A DNA stretch of 64,000 nucleotides from Dioscorea cayenensis subsp. rotundata. Taxonomy: Eukaryota; Streptophyta; Magnoliopsida; Dioscoreales; Dioscoreaceae. Where the stretch lies: contig NC_052474.1 in assembly GCF_009730915.1 (NCBI RefSeq), positions 19,751,501 through 19,815,500 on the forward strand. Direction: 5' to 3'. Below, piece by piece: positions 1-13,000 of this stretch. A program made the position numbers and the translations under genes. Each line of letters opens with the position of its first letter. Within the stretch, counting starts at the first letter, position 1. The notes beneath the pieces were generated by a model. The model was not told the DNA's origin and ran no database searches. It saw only the letters and a list, made by a program, of their open reading frames with translations.

Positions 1-3000
1 AATAAAAACATCTTTTTCTTCTTCGCTTTCTTCGCTAGCGCATTTCTCGCACATGTGATTCTTTTTATAATTTTAGATGATGATTATTATTGTTATTATT
101 TTTTTTTTGAAATAATATTGTTGTTATTATTATTAATAAATTTTTACTATTTATTAAAACTCTTTAATTTTTTGTTATGTTATTTAAATTAGTGAATGTT
201 AGTCTAACGGTATTAACTCCACTAAAAAATATATGGCGTAAGATAATTTTAAGCATTCCGAGTTCAAGTCCCATCGGATACATATAGTGGTGAAGGGTCT
301 TTACAGTAGATATTGACTTGTAATCTAAAACCTTGTATTATTGGGTGGGAGGGCACGTCTGTGCGCATGTTATTGACTAACTGCAATTTGTGAAATAATA
401 ATCATAATAAACACATAAGCAATTTTTAATTTATTAATCAATCAATAAATACCAGTACCAATCGTTGATGCATATTTTAGAATTTTATTTTAAATTAATG
501 CTGATTAAATAAAATTGGGTTAATATGGATCAATTCTTTTCTCAAACCAAATTAAAACTTTAAATTTTTTAATCATTAATATAAATTTTATCGGGTTATT
601 GCAAATTTAGTCATAATGCTTTATTTGATATATTCGTTTTTATTCACCTTATAAAATATTAAAACAAAAATATATGATAAATCATTTATATTTAACAAAC
701 ATATTTAATGTTGTTTTTTCTATCAATAACGATAATAAAAATAACTAATTGTGCTTTACTTATTAACACTGAATCCTTTCTATGCTAACAGATGTAAAAT
801 GATAGTCAGCAGTATATTTAAAAAAACCCACACATACTCCTGACGTGATTGGTCCATTTTGTTAAAATAATAATAATAATTATTATTATATATTTTGGTT
901 AATTTCAATACTTCGATTGTCGCTTAATTAGGCAAGGAAAAAGAAAAACACGCATTGATCACAAATTATATGTCACCAGACTTTTAGCCAACAAAACAAA
1001 GAAAAGACTGCTCTATTTGTCTGGTAAAACATAATTTTCAGTCAAAATAATTCTTGAATTTCAGAATAATTATTTTGATAGTCAAAGATTAGGTGCTCTC
1101 TTCACCTCATGTTTTAAATACCTTTTCTCATCTACTGAGCCTCCTTCTTATGACCTCATTACCACATGGATTAAAACTGTTATAAATTTTATTAATGAAA
1201 AACATAAGCACAAAAAAGTTTTATTCTTTATTACTACCTTACAAAAATGTCAACTCTAAATATGAATTAAATGTTATGTAATACTATTCATCATGATATT
1301 TATTCTAGTAAAAAAAAATTTAGCTAATAAGAAGTTAGGCACAACTATTTAATTTTTTGAGATGGATTGAGAATGGACTTTATTAAATTTTATGAAATAT
1401 TAAATTGAAAAGGAAAAAAGAATAACCCTTTAATCACAAATTTAAAATAATTAAAGTAATTAATAAATAAATTAGCAATAAAGAGAAGCAATATTCCATA
1501 TTTCTTTGGTGTCACATGCATGGCAGGTGCATGTCATTGTTTGTAATATTAATGCTGTACCATTACTATATTTAAATCAAGATAATGTTGCCATGCTTGC
1601 CAAGTTGCTATTTATTTCAGTATTTAAGTCATTTTTGTGTTTATTTAAATGGTGATTCTCTTTTTTATAACTTCTTTCCTTCTTTTCATCTGAAAGATCT
1701 TCTTGCATATATAATGTTATAAATTTTTTTATTTAATGTAATCTTGTAAAGCTTGTAATCATATATGCCTTGTCTTTGTATCTATGTATTATATGTTTAT
1801 ATTTGTGTGTGTATGATTATTTATATATCCTTCTGATTTTCACAAGAGTTATGGGTAACTTTTATCAAATTATTAATGGACATCAAAACCACCTTTGAGA
1901 TGAGCAAATTGGTGATTTTGAAATTTTTTTTTTTTTTTTTGAGTAAATAATTATTGTAAAATCTAGTAAAGTTCACCTCCATTTTTAAAAAATGAAATAG
2001 AATCAAATGGCAACAATTAAAAGTTCAAGGGATAGAAAATATTCAATTTAATGAAAGCAAAAGGTGAGAGTGTTTCTTTCCAACAATATTGAAAGACAAT
2101 GAACTTTTTCAGAGACTTGGAAAATTATGAGCATATATTAATAACTCGCTAAAATTATTTGAATTTTTTTTTTTAAAAAATAAAGGAATATGAACTAAGA
2201 ACAGTGCACTACACCAAAAACAGTCAATTTCAAGATAGCGAAAAGGCAAGAATGTCTTTTTCCTTATTTTTCTCACTATAAAAAAATATTAAAGTTTGTT
2301 GGTGACTTCCATTCCTAATGAAGAATAATTTAATAAAATTGTTTGATAACTTACTAATATAAACCCAAAAATAAAACAAAATAATACTAATTAAAACTTA
2401 AGTTTCATGCATATGAGATACATTACACTAAATGGTTAAATAAATATATTATAATAGAATAACATCTAGACTAGCCAAAGACTTCTTGATATATTATTAT
2501 TGGATTCCTTATATAGAGTGTTAGTATCCTGCTGAGAAAACTAGTTTGAACTTCAACCCATATAAAATAAAAGCACATATATATGAAGATAGTAATTTTA
2601 AGTCTGTAAAATCCCATGACATGATTTGTTTATTTTGTCAAAAAAAAAAGAAAAAAACTATTTATCATACATTCTATTCTCATATATATATATAATAGAT
2701 TTGATACAACATATGAAGTGAAGATTGGAAATTTTTGCCAACTAAAATTAATTCAATAGATAAAAAATCACCTTAGTATGAACATTTTTAAAATTCTTGC
2801 TTTTTGAACACACAAGTGTTGTACCAACTCTTCAGTACAGGCACATAGACAAAAAAAAAAATAATTGATTTCATGTTGTTGTTGTTATTATTATTATTTG
2901 CACAATATGAAAAGAAAGCAAGAGCTTGCAATGAAGTTTACGGAGGTGGGCCTCTACAAAACAAAATCAAAAGATTCTCACAAATTCTCACATCAAAAGT

Positions 3001-5750
3001 CAGTCCCATTTGGTAAGTAGTGCTCTGCCCACAATCTATTCTCACAGAACATAAGAATCCAATGCTCATCAACTTGCTGTACTTATTGATACCCCAAACA
3101 AATGCAATAAAAAAAGAAAGAAAGCATCAATCATATATCCCACCCCACACCCACATCCAACCCCCCAAAGCTCTTCATCTAATTGAACTACATATCTATC
3201 TCTCCTTTCAATCACTGTATACAAAATATAGTTGTTTGCCACCACCACCACCAAGCTCTGGACCATAATATTTTTTTGTTTTTTACAAAGTCGACATACG
3301 ACAAACAAAAAATAAATGAGTATAAAGATATATTAATTACAGTGATTTGATTGACTTTCTTAGGATAAACTGTCGGCATAACCCTAGAAGAAAAATGAGA
3401 TGGATTCCTCATACAAAATTCTCACGAAAAATCTGAGAGACTGAACTTGAGACCTCTCAATCACAAGCATAAATAGCTACCAGTGGCATAGCCCACATAT
3501 CCTCTCAACCATAATATCTTTTATTTGATTTTTAAAGATGGAGCTACCATAATATCTTTTATTATAAAGTCTCTAAGTATTCTTTGTGAGAACAGAGAAC
3601 CCATTTGAAAAACAAAAAGAAGGAAAAAAAGTTAATGTGACAGAGAAAGAAAGGAGGGGAAGGAGATAGATATTGATCAACAAATCCATCCCCCCTTGTC
3701 GAAATTATCGGTAGACGGTGCTACATTCATTGGTCTAATAATGATTCAGTTTTATCACTCACATGGACTGGACCGGTTCATGTATGTATAATACAAGCTC
3801 TAGTATTCAAGTATTGAAGTAAGAAGTTGCAAGAGATGATGAATGCTATATATTCTACTATGAATCATTATAGTTGTTAGTTCAAGTTTGCATTTGATGG
3901 GCATGTGTCAACAACTAGAGTTCCACTTGCACTGAAAGAAAGTATATATAAGATAGCTTCCATTAGAGGTATATATTGGTGAGGGTGCATGGTGCATGAA
4001 CAAGGACATGCATGAAGTGATGAGACATGCATGATGTAAAAAAGAAGCAAAACAAAGCATGCATGATGTTTGTATAGCTTCAAAATCAGAATGATTATAT
4101 ACTTTCTAGCATGTTCAGGTGTTAATTACTAATTAGAGTTGCCAACTTTGTTATCTTCTTGTTTGTTATATAGAAATATATGATAATCCCAACAGCTACC
4201 AACTTACTAGTCCCCACATAATCAGATAACCTTATCTCTTGTAGTTATTATTTTATGATTATTTTTTTTAAATGCAGACAAATTAAGTCACTTTGAGCAG
4301 AGAAAAACTTGTAATATAGACATTGGGAAAAAGATTATCATATTCACACCAACTTTCCTTTGTTTGGAGATGGTTCTTATGTACATGGTATTTGATTTCT
4401 GAATTTTTAGTATATCTCTTTTCCTGTAGGAAAAATCAATTTAAGTATAATAAAAATCACAAATAAAGAAAAGGAAGATAGCAACACATGAGATTATAAG
4501 GCATTGGTTTTTAATGAAGTGTGCCTTTCACTTTGATGTAAAATATAAAATTAATGTAAAATATAAAATTGGCATTTTTGAACTTAAAATTAGAATGTCA
4601 TGAGACTTTAAATCCCACAAGCACATCAAATGGCTTCACAATTCAATGTAATAATATGAAATAACCACATAAAAACATATATCAATAAGAACAAAAGTGG
4701 AATGGAAGCCAACAAAGAAGCCATGGAATTTTAACAGGGAGGATGCATGCAATCTCTGACTATAAGTTTGTTTTTTTGTGATATACCAGAAACTTTTTCC
4801 TTTTCCTTTATATTTTTTCATTTATTATGGTCTTCATATTCATTTATATATTTATTGAGTAGATGGAATCCAACTAGACCACAACTACTTCTAGTCCTGT
4901 AAATTTCTGAGAAGTTTCAGAGTCAAGTCAAGGACTGAGCATGCAAAGAATATGCAGAAACATTTCTAGTTTGAACATTCAAACTTTTTAAGCTTTTAAG
5001 GATTTACAGTAGAAGTTCTCTTTCAATTGAATGTACTAGCAAAAAGTATATTCTTTTATACCAAAATGTAGATATTCATATGCTCATTTATACACCACAT
5101 AATTATATTGGTGACAACTATTTTTAATTAGTTTGGAGATAATTTTTATGTTATATATACTTAATTTTATGGCTAGGTTTGAATCTGTTAAAAAAGATGA
5201 ATCTTAACAAGTCAGAATCACACATGCAATTCATACCAAATTATTTTAAAGTATCATCATGTTCTATTTTTGGTTTTTGTAAAATTCTAAGATAATTTAA
5301 ACATAAGCCAATGAGAACCACTAGAAACATTCAATGTATATGACCCAAACTTGTACCCAATTGGACTAGACAAATATATAATTTGGTATGAAGACACTGA
5401 CATACATCCACTATACTAGAAATGGAAACTGGGCCTGGCCAGGTCATGCTGAGTTGAAACAAAAAAAAAATCCTAACTATAATTGAGCATAAAGAAAACT
5501 AAAACCTTAGTTTAATAGTCTCCTGTGATGAATTATGAAATAATATCCTTTTAATACATATAAAGAATAAAAGGCAATCAATTCAGTAATAGATTCTAAC
5601 TGTTAAGGAAGATGATACATGCAATAGGCTATTATTGGTCAAAGAGTACTGATAGTTTATTTGAAATTTTATAAGAAAAAATCAAGATGTTCATCCTATC
5701 AGCTTAAGTTTTTGGTGGGCTGCATCTAGGCATCTAGCCCACTCACAAAT
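1..5750. other. AT-rich intergenic DNA without recognisable genes
   Basis: No open reading frame here has family-like composition; the few above 60 codons are low-complexity or isolated. The stretch is AT-rich with homopolymer runs (for example poly-T near 1929), short AT trinucleotide runs (near 870 and 2886) and (TA)n runs near 2684. The only element recognised is a tRNA-derived SINE-like unit at about 190-385. I see no RNA gene. Confidence 0.6.
190..385 (+). mobile_element. SINE-like tRNA-derived unit
   Basis: A Pol III box-A-like stretch (TTAGTCTAACGGTATTA, about 208) is followed about 65 bases later by a box-B-like GAGTTCAAGTCCC near 261. This is the arrangement of a tRNA-derived SINE head. 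The following 110 bases run to a GC-richer end (GGGAGGGCACGTCTGTGCGC). The motif ATGTTATT occurs on both sides and may be a short target duplication, but this is weak. The body differs from the SINE at 41313. A decayed tRNA pseudogene is the alternative. Confidence 0.45.
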
Positions 5751-5759
5751 TATAATTTT

Positions 5760-6060
5760 GAAAGAAGTCTTGAATGATCAGATTGCTGATTAAGAAACTA
5801 GCTAGCCTTGAAAATGAAGCATTTTCACATTTGAATAAATAGTACACAGTTCAGATAAAGTCTTAAATGACTGAATTGCTCTAAAGAAACTAACCTTGAA
5901 ATCTAAGTAGTTGTTCCTCAAACTGGTTTCAAGATAGAGTATTTTCACATTTGAATAAATGGTGGCCAATTCAGATAGACCTTCCATCTGCTTGGCAAAT
6001 ATGGTGTACCTGAAGGGATGAAAAAAAATCATAAACCAGATCAAAAAAACATACATATAT
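5760..6060 (-). repeat. Tandem exon-like repeat units, possible LRR gene fragment
   Basis: The stretch ATTTTCACATTTGAATAAAT occurs at 5821 and again at 5941, exactly 120 bases apart, with flanking similarity. A third partial unit (GAATGATCAGATTGCTGATT versus AAATGACTGAATTGCTCTAA) lies near 5772. On the minus strand the units read SEL-A/C-TIYSNVK-I/M-L and end in splice-donor-like CAAG|GT or CAAG|GC. Repeated short exons with spaced leucines fit an LRR receptor-like gene in which each exon encodes one repeat, but no complete LRR consensus is seen. Broken remnant or simple tandem duplication. Confidence 0.3.
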
Positions 6061-6411
6061 TAAATTCAAATTGGAGTACAGCTTAACAATTAACATTGGG
6101 CCCATGAAGAAGTTCATCATCAACATGAAACATCTCTCAAAACCTTCTGTCCCTGGAAAGGCAATTTGACTCAATGAAGAAAAGGCTATCATCATAAGTA
6201 AGCACTTTTCTGAAGGTGAATTAAACTTATTTACATATCCTTCCATAAAATAAGACAGGTAATAAGAAAGACCATCAAATATAAGCATCTTTTCTGAAGG
6301 TGAATCTTATCAATTATCAGGATCCACAAAAGTAATGAGCTAATTATTGGGCATGGCAATATCAGCAGGTTAGATGTCAACCACTTAATAAATGATGACT
6401 ACAGTTGAAAG

Positions 6412-6762
6412 TGTTGGGACGCAGTGGCTCAGATCCATAGTCCCACATCGTCTGTGAGAGGTAATCTCCCTAGCCTTATATATCCTAAGCCAATCCTTCC
6501 ATCTAACTGCAGTTATGAAGAAGTTAGGGTGGTGGGTCCCTATATTAACATGGTATCAGAGCTACTGTTCCAATCAGCCGTGACTAGGATCTTGGGTCCC
6601 ACATCCGCTGTGGGCCCAGGGGATGTTGGGACGCAGTGGCTCAGGTCTATAGTCCCACATCGCCTGTGAGAGCCAATCTTCTTAGCCTTATATATTCTAA
6701 ATCAATCTTTCCCTTTATCTGCAGTTATGAAGAAGTTAACGTGGTGGATCCCTGTATTAACA
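6412..6762 (+). mobile_element. Miniature LTR retrotransposon (TRIM/SMART type), complete
   Basis: The element is 351 bp. Two LTRs of 139 bp each (6412-6550 and 6624-6762) begin TGTTGGGACGCAGTGG and end TATTAACA. The 73-bp interior starts with TGGTATCAGAGC at 6551-6562, the binding site for initiator-methionine tRNA, and ends in a purine-rich tract (CAGGGGATG) before the 3' LTR. The 5-bp duplication GAAAG flanks both ends (6407-6411 and 6763-6767). I count about 18 differences between the LTRs (roughly 87% identity), so the insertion is old. There is no coding capacity, so mobility must have come from another element's proteins. This is the smallest LTR-retrotransposon format known in plants. 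Confidence 0.93.
6551..6562 (+). promoter_or_regulatory. Primer binding site for tRNA-iMet in the miniature LTR element
   Basis: TGGTATCAGAGC directly follows the 5' LTR and is complementary to the 3' end of plant initiator tRNA-Met, the usual primer of plant Ty1/copia and TRIM reverse transcription. Confidence 0.9.
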
Positions 6763-7437
6763 GAAAGCAACTCAAGAGAAAAGAGGTTATTGAAAGAAAG
6801 ATATATCCTGTCAGTCCACCAAATTCTCATCAAAGGTCTTGATGAAGAAGAAAGAATAAATTATAATATTTTGTAAACCTACCTTAGAAAAGCCATCTTA
6901 GTTCCCAAAAATCAGAAACAATATGTAGGTTTTAAAAGTTCCAAATTCTACTCAATAACTTATTTTGTCAGAATAAAGGATGCTAACACGGGTGAAGATT
7001 ATAGTATGCTTTCAGAGACAGAAGATGCTCACAATAGCTCCACACAATTGCAAGATTACAAATCAATCAAAGGATGTAGTAGCTCTTCCTAGTTCATCCA
7101 TTACAAAGCATGTTTAATGAAATTTAAACCAGTATAGAAATGATTAATACTTAGAAATAGTTTGCGGGAGGAAATTTCTCTCTAATTTTGGTCATGAACT
7201 ACAAATGTAGAGCATGAAATAATGTGCCGAAGCACAAAATGATAAACCATAGGACATGTTATGATATTAAACTAACTTCTATGTTGGTAATATTTCCACA
7301 AAATTACAGCTTTTGGTTTTTATAACCAAATCACATCATATTTCTCATATCAAATGTGGTTTAGGTTTATTTGTTAATCAACTGTTAAGAATCAATATCC
7401 TAATGTTGTCCTTGAAAACCAAATTAGTAGCTCATAG

Positions 7438-8167
7438 CAGGGACGAAACTAGGACTTAATGGTAGGGGGATTGAAGCCTAAAGACAAAACAAAAAAAATA
7501 AAAAATAAAAAAAATAATTTAACAAAATAATTATTTTAAATGAAGAATAATGTGCTAATATAATCAAAACTTGAATACACATATTAAAAAAAATATAAAG
7601 TATAATTTAAAATTTTGTTATTACAGATAGAAAATATATGAGATTTTAAATAATTCAACTAATAAGAATACAACTCAAATTTGTATTTTTTTTAAAATAT
7701 GGTAAAATTGATCCCTTTCACTACAAACAACCAAACTATTGTTTATAAAAAAAACTTTTGTTATTTCACTCTAGCATATATGGTACATTATAACATATAT
7801 GTATATATGTTAGGCCTCATGATCAATTCAAACTTTTTTAAAATTACTAAAATTTGTATATAAAATTTATTTTATTAAAATTTTGAAATAATAGTAATTT
7901 TTAAATTTAAAAATAAAATGTGAAAAAAATGCACCAAGTGGGATTTGAACTTGGGTGGGTCAAAAAAGATCACATACCTCATGGATTAAACCCACTAACC
8001 ACTCAAGCACAATCACATTCCACACTTTTATATGTCCAAATATTGTATTTTAGATAAAATTAAGTATAGAAAAATCGAAAACCATCAAATGTTATATTGC
8101 TTAAAAAGTATTCTCTCTAGGGCCGAGGGGGAGGCTTGACACTGCTAGCCCCTCTGGTTCCACCCTG
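7438..8167. mobile_element. hAT-like non-autonomous element with terminal inverted repeats
   Basis: The left end CAGGGACGAAACTAG and right end CTCTGGTTCCACCCTG are imperfect inverted repeats of the CAGGG type common to plant hAT MITEs. The left flank GCTCATAG and right flank GCCCATAG (sharing one G with the element end) make a near-perfect 8-bp target duplication, as expected for hAT. The interior is AT-rich and non-coding and carries a tRNA-like unit at about 7927-8020. Confidence 0.6.
7927..8020 (-). mobile_element. tRNA-derived SINE head or tRNA-like relic
   Basis: The minus strand reads GTGCTTGAGTGGTTAGTGGG (box A) and then AAGTTCAAATCCCACTTGG (box B), the spacing and motifs of a class II (long variable arm) tRNA or a SINE derived from one. 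No complete cloverleaf with paired acceptor arm could be drawn, so it is not called as a working tRNA. Confidence 0.4.
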
Positions 8168-8320
8168 CCCATAGTGAATAAAAACTTCATTACTCACCAT
8201 GTACCGAAAGGACGCGTCATTGCATAAGGACAAGCTAATTGCACTATAGTATAGGCCACATTAGCTTAACTTATGAGAGAAAACTGTTAAAGTGACAAGT
8301 AAGGAAGCTACTTTTTTTTC

Positions 8321-9299
8321 TAGGTAGTCAGAACCGGACAGGACCTTTGAACAGGAGAAGGCCAAGGTTCAAGGGTCAAGAGGTCCAACCGCGGTCGAAC
8401 CGGATTAAATAAATAAAAATATAAAATAAAATACATTAAATATTATATTAATTTTTAAATCAAACACACAACCTATATTAATTTTTAAATACAACCTATC
8501 AAACAAAAGTTACAAAACAAGTCTTGATTCCAATCATTCCATATTCAAAACACAACATTTAACAACATTTAATTAAACTAAATCCATATAAAAGTATAAA
8601 ACACTAAATAAAATTAATCTCATCAAGTTTTTCAAACACTAAAATCAAATCCATAAAATTAAATCAATAGCTCATAATCCTCAACAAAACATACATTTAG
8701 ATAATACTATGCAATAAACATGGTAAGAAAATTCAAAATAGTTTAAGCCACACTACACATTAGTGATTAATCATAGTTTAAGCCACACTACACATTTTTA
8801 AACTTCTAATGCATAATTTTAGTTCTTTATTACTTTGATTAACAAATAACAACTAGCCTTTGCCATGGAATCGAATTGTTTTCATAAGGCAACTTTAGAT
8901 TTCCCAAAGAATAAAGTTTTTAATGAAAAGATATAAATGCAATTAAATTATAAAGATAAATGCAATTATATTATAAAAATTATGGAGTCTTGGTCTTGAG
9001 ACTCTTGATCGACTGAGTTGACTCAAGGAACCCATATGGGCCATATCATGATTATTATAATATTATCATATTAGATGATCAGGGCCATGGCCCATTAGTC
9101 TGTTTTTTTTTTAAAATTCACTATTGAAACCGGATAAACTGGTCCGATTCATCCGGTTCATGGTTGAACCGGCCAATTCATTCGGTTAAATAGCGGTTTT
9201 CTCTTTACCCAGTTTTATAGGTTGAACCAAACCGGCCTAATGCCAGGGTCCGGTCCAACCGGGTTGGACCGGTCGGTCTAACCCGGTTTTAACTACCTA
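8321..9299. mobile_element. Terminal-inverted-repeat element, non-coding
   Basis: The left end TAGGTAGTCAGAACCGGAC pairs with the right end CCGGTTTTAACTACCTA. Both subterminal regions are dense in CCGG and GGTCC words (CCGGTTC, GGTCCAACC, AACCGG), unlike the AT-rich centre. About 980 bp, no coding capacity. Flanks are T-rich on both sides, so the target duplication cannot be resolved. Superfamily uncertain (hAT or Mutator-like). Confidence 0.55.
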
Positions 9300-9791
9300 G
9301 CTTTTCTTACATCAACCATCAAGCAGCACTAATGCTTGATGTGAAAAACTCTCAATAGTGGTCTTGATGGTGTATTATGTGATTATTGTGTCAATACACC
9401 AACCTAGCTTCTTTGTATTGATTAGGGAATCAACCAATGGCTAGCGATCAAACCAAGCAAGCAATCCATAAAGACAATGCTAGAATTTAACATGGAAAAC
9501 CCTCCCATGAAAGAAGAAAAAAACATGGGACACTCAGCAAGCAATAATCCACCAAAATCAAAAAAAAAATATAGCACTAATTTGAGATCATACCTCTACA
9601 AAAAGAATACATTCAAGGAGATACAAACAATGATTACCAATAGCCAACAACTATAAACTTTCAACAAGAAGAAAGATGAAACACTTTTCTACTCATTCAG
9701 CTTAAAGGTGAGAATCAAGAGTTGGCAACAACAAGCCCCAATTAAGTGAATTGATGAAGGTCCCTCCAATGTGATGAATCATAGGGGAACT
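9300..9791. other. Intergenic stretch, probable retrotransposon debris
   Basis: No gene. The stretch AACATGGAAAACCCTCCCATG near 9488, with AATCCACCAAAATC near 9547, recurs in similar form at about 17050-17110, which suggests debris of a shared repeat family. Confidence 0.35.
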
Positions 9792-10047
9792 TGTTGAAGC
9801 ATATATACTCAGAAGCTAAAGGAGTTGACTTCATTAGATGAGCTACACTGTTCACATAGCATGGTAGCGTGATTAGACGGAGAAAAGCAAAAGAGTTGCA
9901 TGCTTTTAATGCTTATGTCTTTATATTCAGTATCTTAGTCTTTTGAGTGTCAAACTAATAGATTAAGCTTCAGTGCAACTTCATCGCGTGGACCTTTGAG
10001 TATTCTGTGAGATAGAGCTCTTCGTTTCTAATTTATCTCCAATGAAA
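9792..10047 (+). repeat. 5' LTR of the copia element (about 60 bp internally deleted)
   Basis: Matches 13871-14189 at both ends (CAGAAGCTAAAGGAGTTGAC at the start; CTGTGAGATAGA and TTCATCGYGTGGACCTTTGAG near the end). The exact 3' boundary is blurred by divergence just before the primer binding site. Confidence 0.8.
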
Positions 10048-13000
10048 GTGGTTTCAGAGAACAACATTACCATGACGGGGTGCTGCTCGTCCTCAAGTGC
10101 TGCGCAGGCGAATGTACCATTCTTCAAGGGTGAGAACTACAACCTATGGAGCCTCAAGATGAAGACCATGTTCCGGTCGAGGGATCTCTGGAATCTTATA
10201 GATAAAGGCTTCAGTGAGGAAGGAGATGACAATAGACGTAATGAGAGTCTGAAGAAGGACGTGAAGGCCTTGTACCTCATTAAACAAGCTCTTGATGAAA
10301 GGGTTCTTATTAGAATCTCGGAAGCTACAATGGCCAAGAAAGCGTGGGAGATATCGAAGATGGAGTTCCAAGGAACCTAAACATAGTCACTGTAAAGCTA
10401 CACTCGCCACATCGAGAACTAGATGCAGCAAATATGAAGCAAGGTGAAAAAGTTCAGGACTTTGTGATTGAGCAGGGTTCTAGATATAGTATTTGCATCA
10501 GAATGCTTGACGAGGAACTCCATGAGAAGACAGTGGTAATAAAGATGCTAAGGAGTCTTACTCCTAGGTTTATCCATGTTGTTTCCTAGCTCTATCATTA
10601 AAGAAATAAATATGACCACTCTTACGATTGATGAATTGAATGGCTCACTAAAAAGACATGAAGCTATACTAAATATGGCTTTAGGATAGGAGGAGGAGAC
10701 TGTGTTGCATGTTAAGACTTTACAACTTGGTGAATAAAGCTCTCGTGGAGATAGAGGACGCGATTGCGATTTCTATAGAGCCAGAGGACACGATTGTGAA
10801 TGGGGGAGAAGCATGGAGACGAGTCAACCCACTGAAGACAACAAACAACGAAAGGGAGTGTAATGCTTTGTGTGTAAAAAGTTCAGGCATGTAAAGGCCC
10901 AGTGTTGGTTTAAAACCAAGGAGGCAAATGCAGCTGAAGAACCTAAAGAAGTTGAAGGTGAAGGCTTGCTCTTCATGGCAAGCAATGAACCAACATGTGA
11001 AGGTTATGGCACATGGCTTATTGAGAGTGGGTGCTCACACCTTATGTCAGGAGATAGAAATCTATTCGAAAACATAGATGAAACACCCCCTCAAGTCATT
11101 CGAGTAGGAGATGGAAACACTCTTTAGGTTGCTGGAATTGAGATAGTGGCTCTTCAAATGAGTTAAGAGAGAACTAACCTTATAATTGATGTTCAATTTT
11201 TGCTTAACTTAGAAAATACTTTACTAAGTGTAGGGCAGCTAATGTCAGTTGGATACAGAGTAGAATTTTCAAATAGAGGCTGTGCAATCAAGGATGATTA
11301 ATTTGACACTCAGTTAGCTAGAGCACATATGATCCCACACCAGTTATTTCCCCTTGGTATAAGTAACATTGGTTGTGCTCACATTGTACATGAAGAAGAG
11401 GAGATGTCAAGGCTCTAGCACAGAAGATATGGGCACTTGAAACTGAGGAGTTTGCAGAACTTGTCCCTGAACCGATTGGTGAATGGTTTTCTCGCCATCA
11501 CAATGACAAAACCATGTGAAACATGTTCTTTTGAAAAGCAAACCAAACAGTTGTTTCCCAAAGGACAAGCACAACGAGCATCAACATCCTTGGAGCTCAT
11601 TCATAGTGATTTAGTGGGGCTGAGAAAATGTCTTCTCTTGGAGGTAATTTGTATTCTTTCCTGTTGACTGATGATCTTTCGATATAGCTGGGTTTATCTT
11701 CTTCAGAGAAAGTCAGATGCTTTATAGTTCATTGAGCCACACTCGCCTCAATAAAGCGGCGTCACCAAATGAAAGAACAGAATGGTGACAAACATGGTAA
11801 GAACAATGCTCAAGGAACTGAAGACACTGACAGAGCTCTGGGCAGAGGCGGTCACCACTGCCGCTTATATCTTGAATAGATCGCTGGCAAGTGTACTGAG
11901 AAGCTAACGCCCTATAAAGCTCTGACCGGGTCAAAGCCAAAGATGGACCATTTCAAGGTGTTTGGATGTCCGGCTTTTGTTATAGTTGACTCACAAATGA
12001 GGAAGAAATTTGATGCTAGGTCACAAAAGGGGGTTTTCATTGCTATTGCGAGAATTCAAAGGCCTATAAAATTCTTGTCCGGATACGAAAGATCCAAGTC
12101 AGTAGGAACATTTACTTTTTTTAGAATAAACATTGGGATTAGGAGAAAACATGTAACTCAGATGCCCAAGACTTCGTGCCCATTTCTAACTTTGAAGGGG
12201 GCTTAGACAATGAACAAGTAGACATCTATAAGCCGTCTGATTCCACAGATGAGCAAATGAAGCACAGCCAACATTCATACCTTCTCTCCTAGCATGCAGA
12301 CAGGGATATTAGGACAAGATGGATCTTCAGCAAGGTATAGATATTTGACTGACATTTATAATACATGCTCATTTGCATAAGTTACTACAGACCTATTTTT
12401 GTTCGAAGACATCATGAAAGACAGCTTGTGGCTCACGGCAATGCATGAAGAGATGATGGCCATTCATAGGAACTACACTTGGGAAATCACTCAGTTACCA
12501 TAAGGGAAATGAGCCATAGGGTTAAAGTGGATATACAAATCTAAGTTCAACCCGGACAGTTCCTTGCTGAGAAAAAAGATGAGGATGGAAGCAAAGGGGT
12601 ATTCGTAGTTAGAAGGGATTGATGTTGATGAAGTTTACTTTCCGGTTACAAGAATAGAGATTGTTCAGATGTTCTTTGCCATTGGAGCTCAGAAGAAATG
12701 ATATATTTATCAACTCAATATGTAGATGACCTTTTGAATGAAGAACTAAAGGAAGAGATGTATGTATCTCAACCTGAAGGGTTTGTTGTCAAAGGGAAAG
12801 AGAAGCATGCATACAGACTTCGGAAGGTACCGTATGGACTCCAATAACGCCTAGAGCATGGTAGAGCCGTATTGACTAACATTTTCATTAGATTGGGTTC
12901 AAACACAACCTCAAAGAACCCACAGTCTACAAGAAGCTTCAGGGAAACTCAGACATCCTTGTGTTATGTTTGTACATAGACGATATCATCTACATGGGCT

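Noticed and set aside
3020..3412. Overlapping frames of 66-82 residues on both strands
   Set aside because: Low-complexity (poly-Pro or poly-Trp from CCACCACCA) with no family match or splice context.
7927..8020. Possible working tRNA gene on the minus strand
   Set aside because: Box A and box B words exist, but the acceptor and anticodon arms do not pair convincingly.
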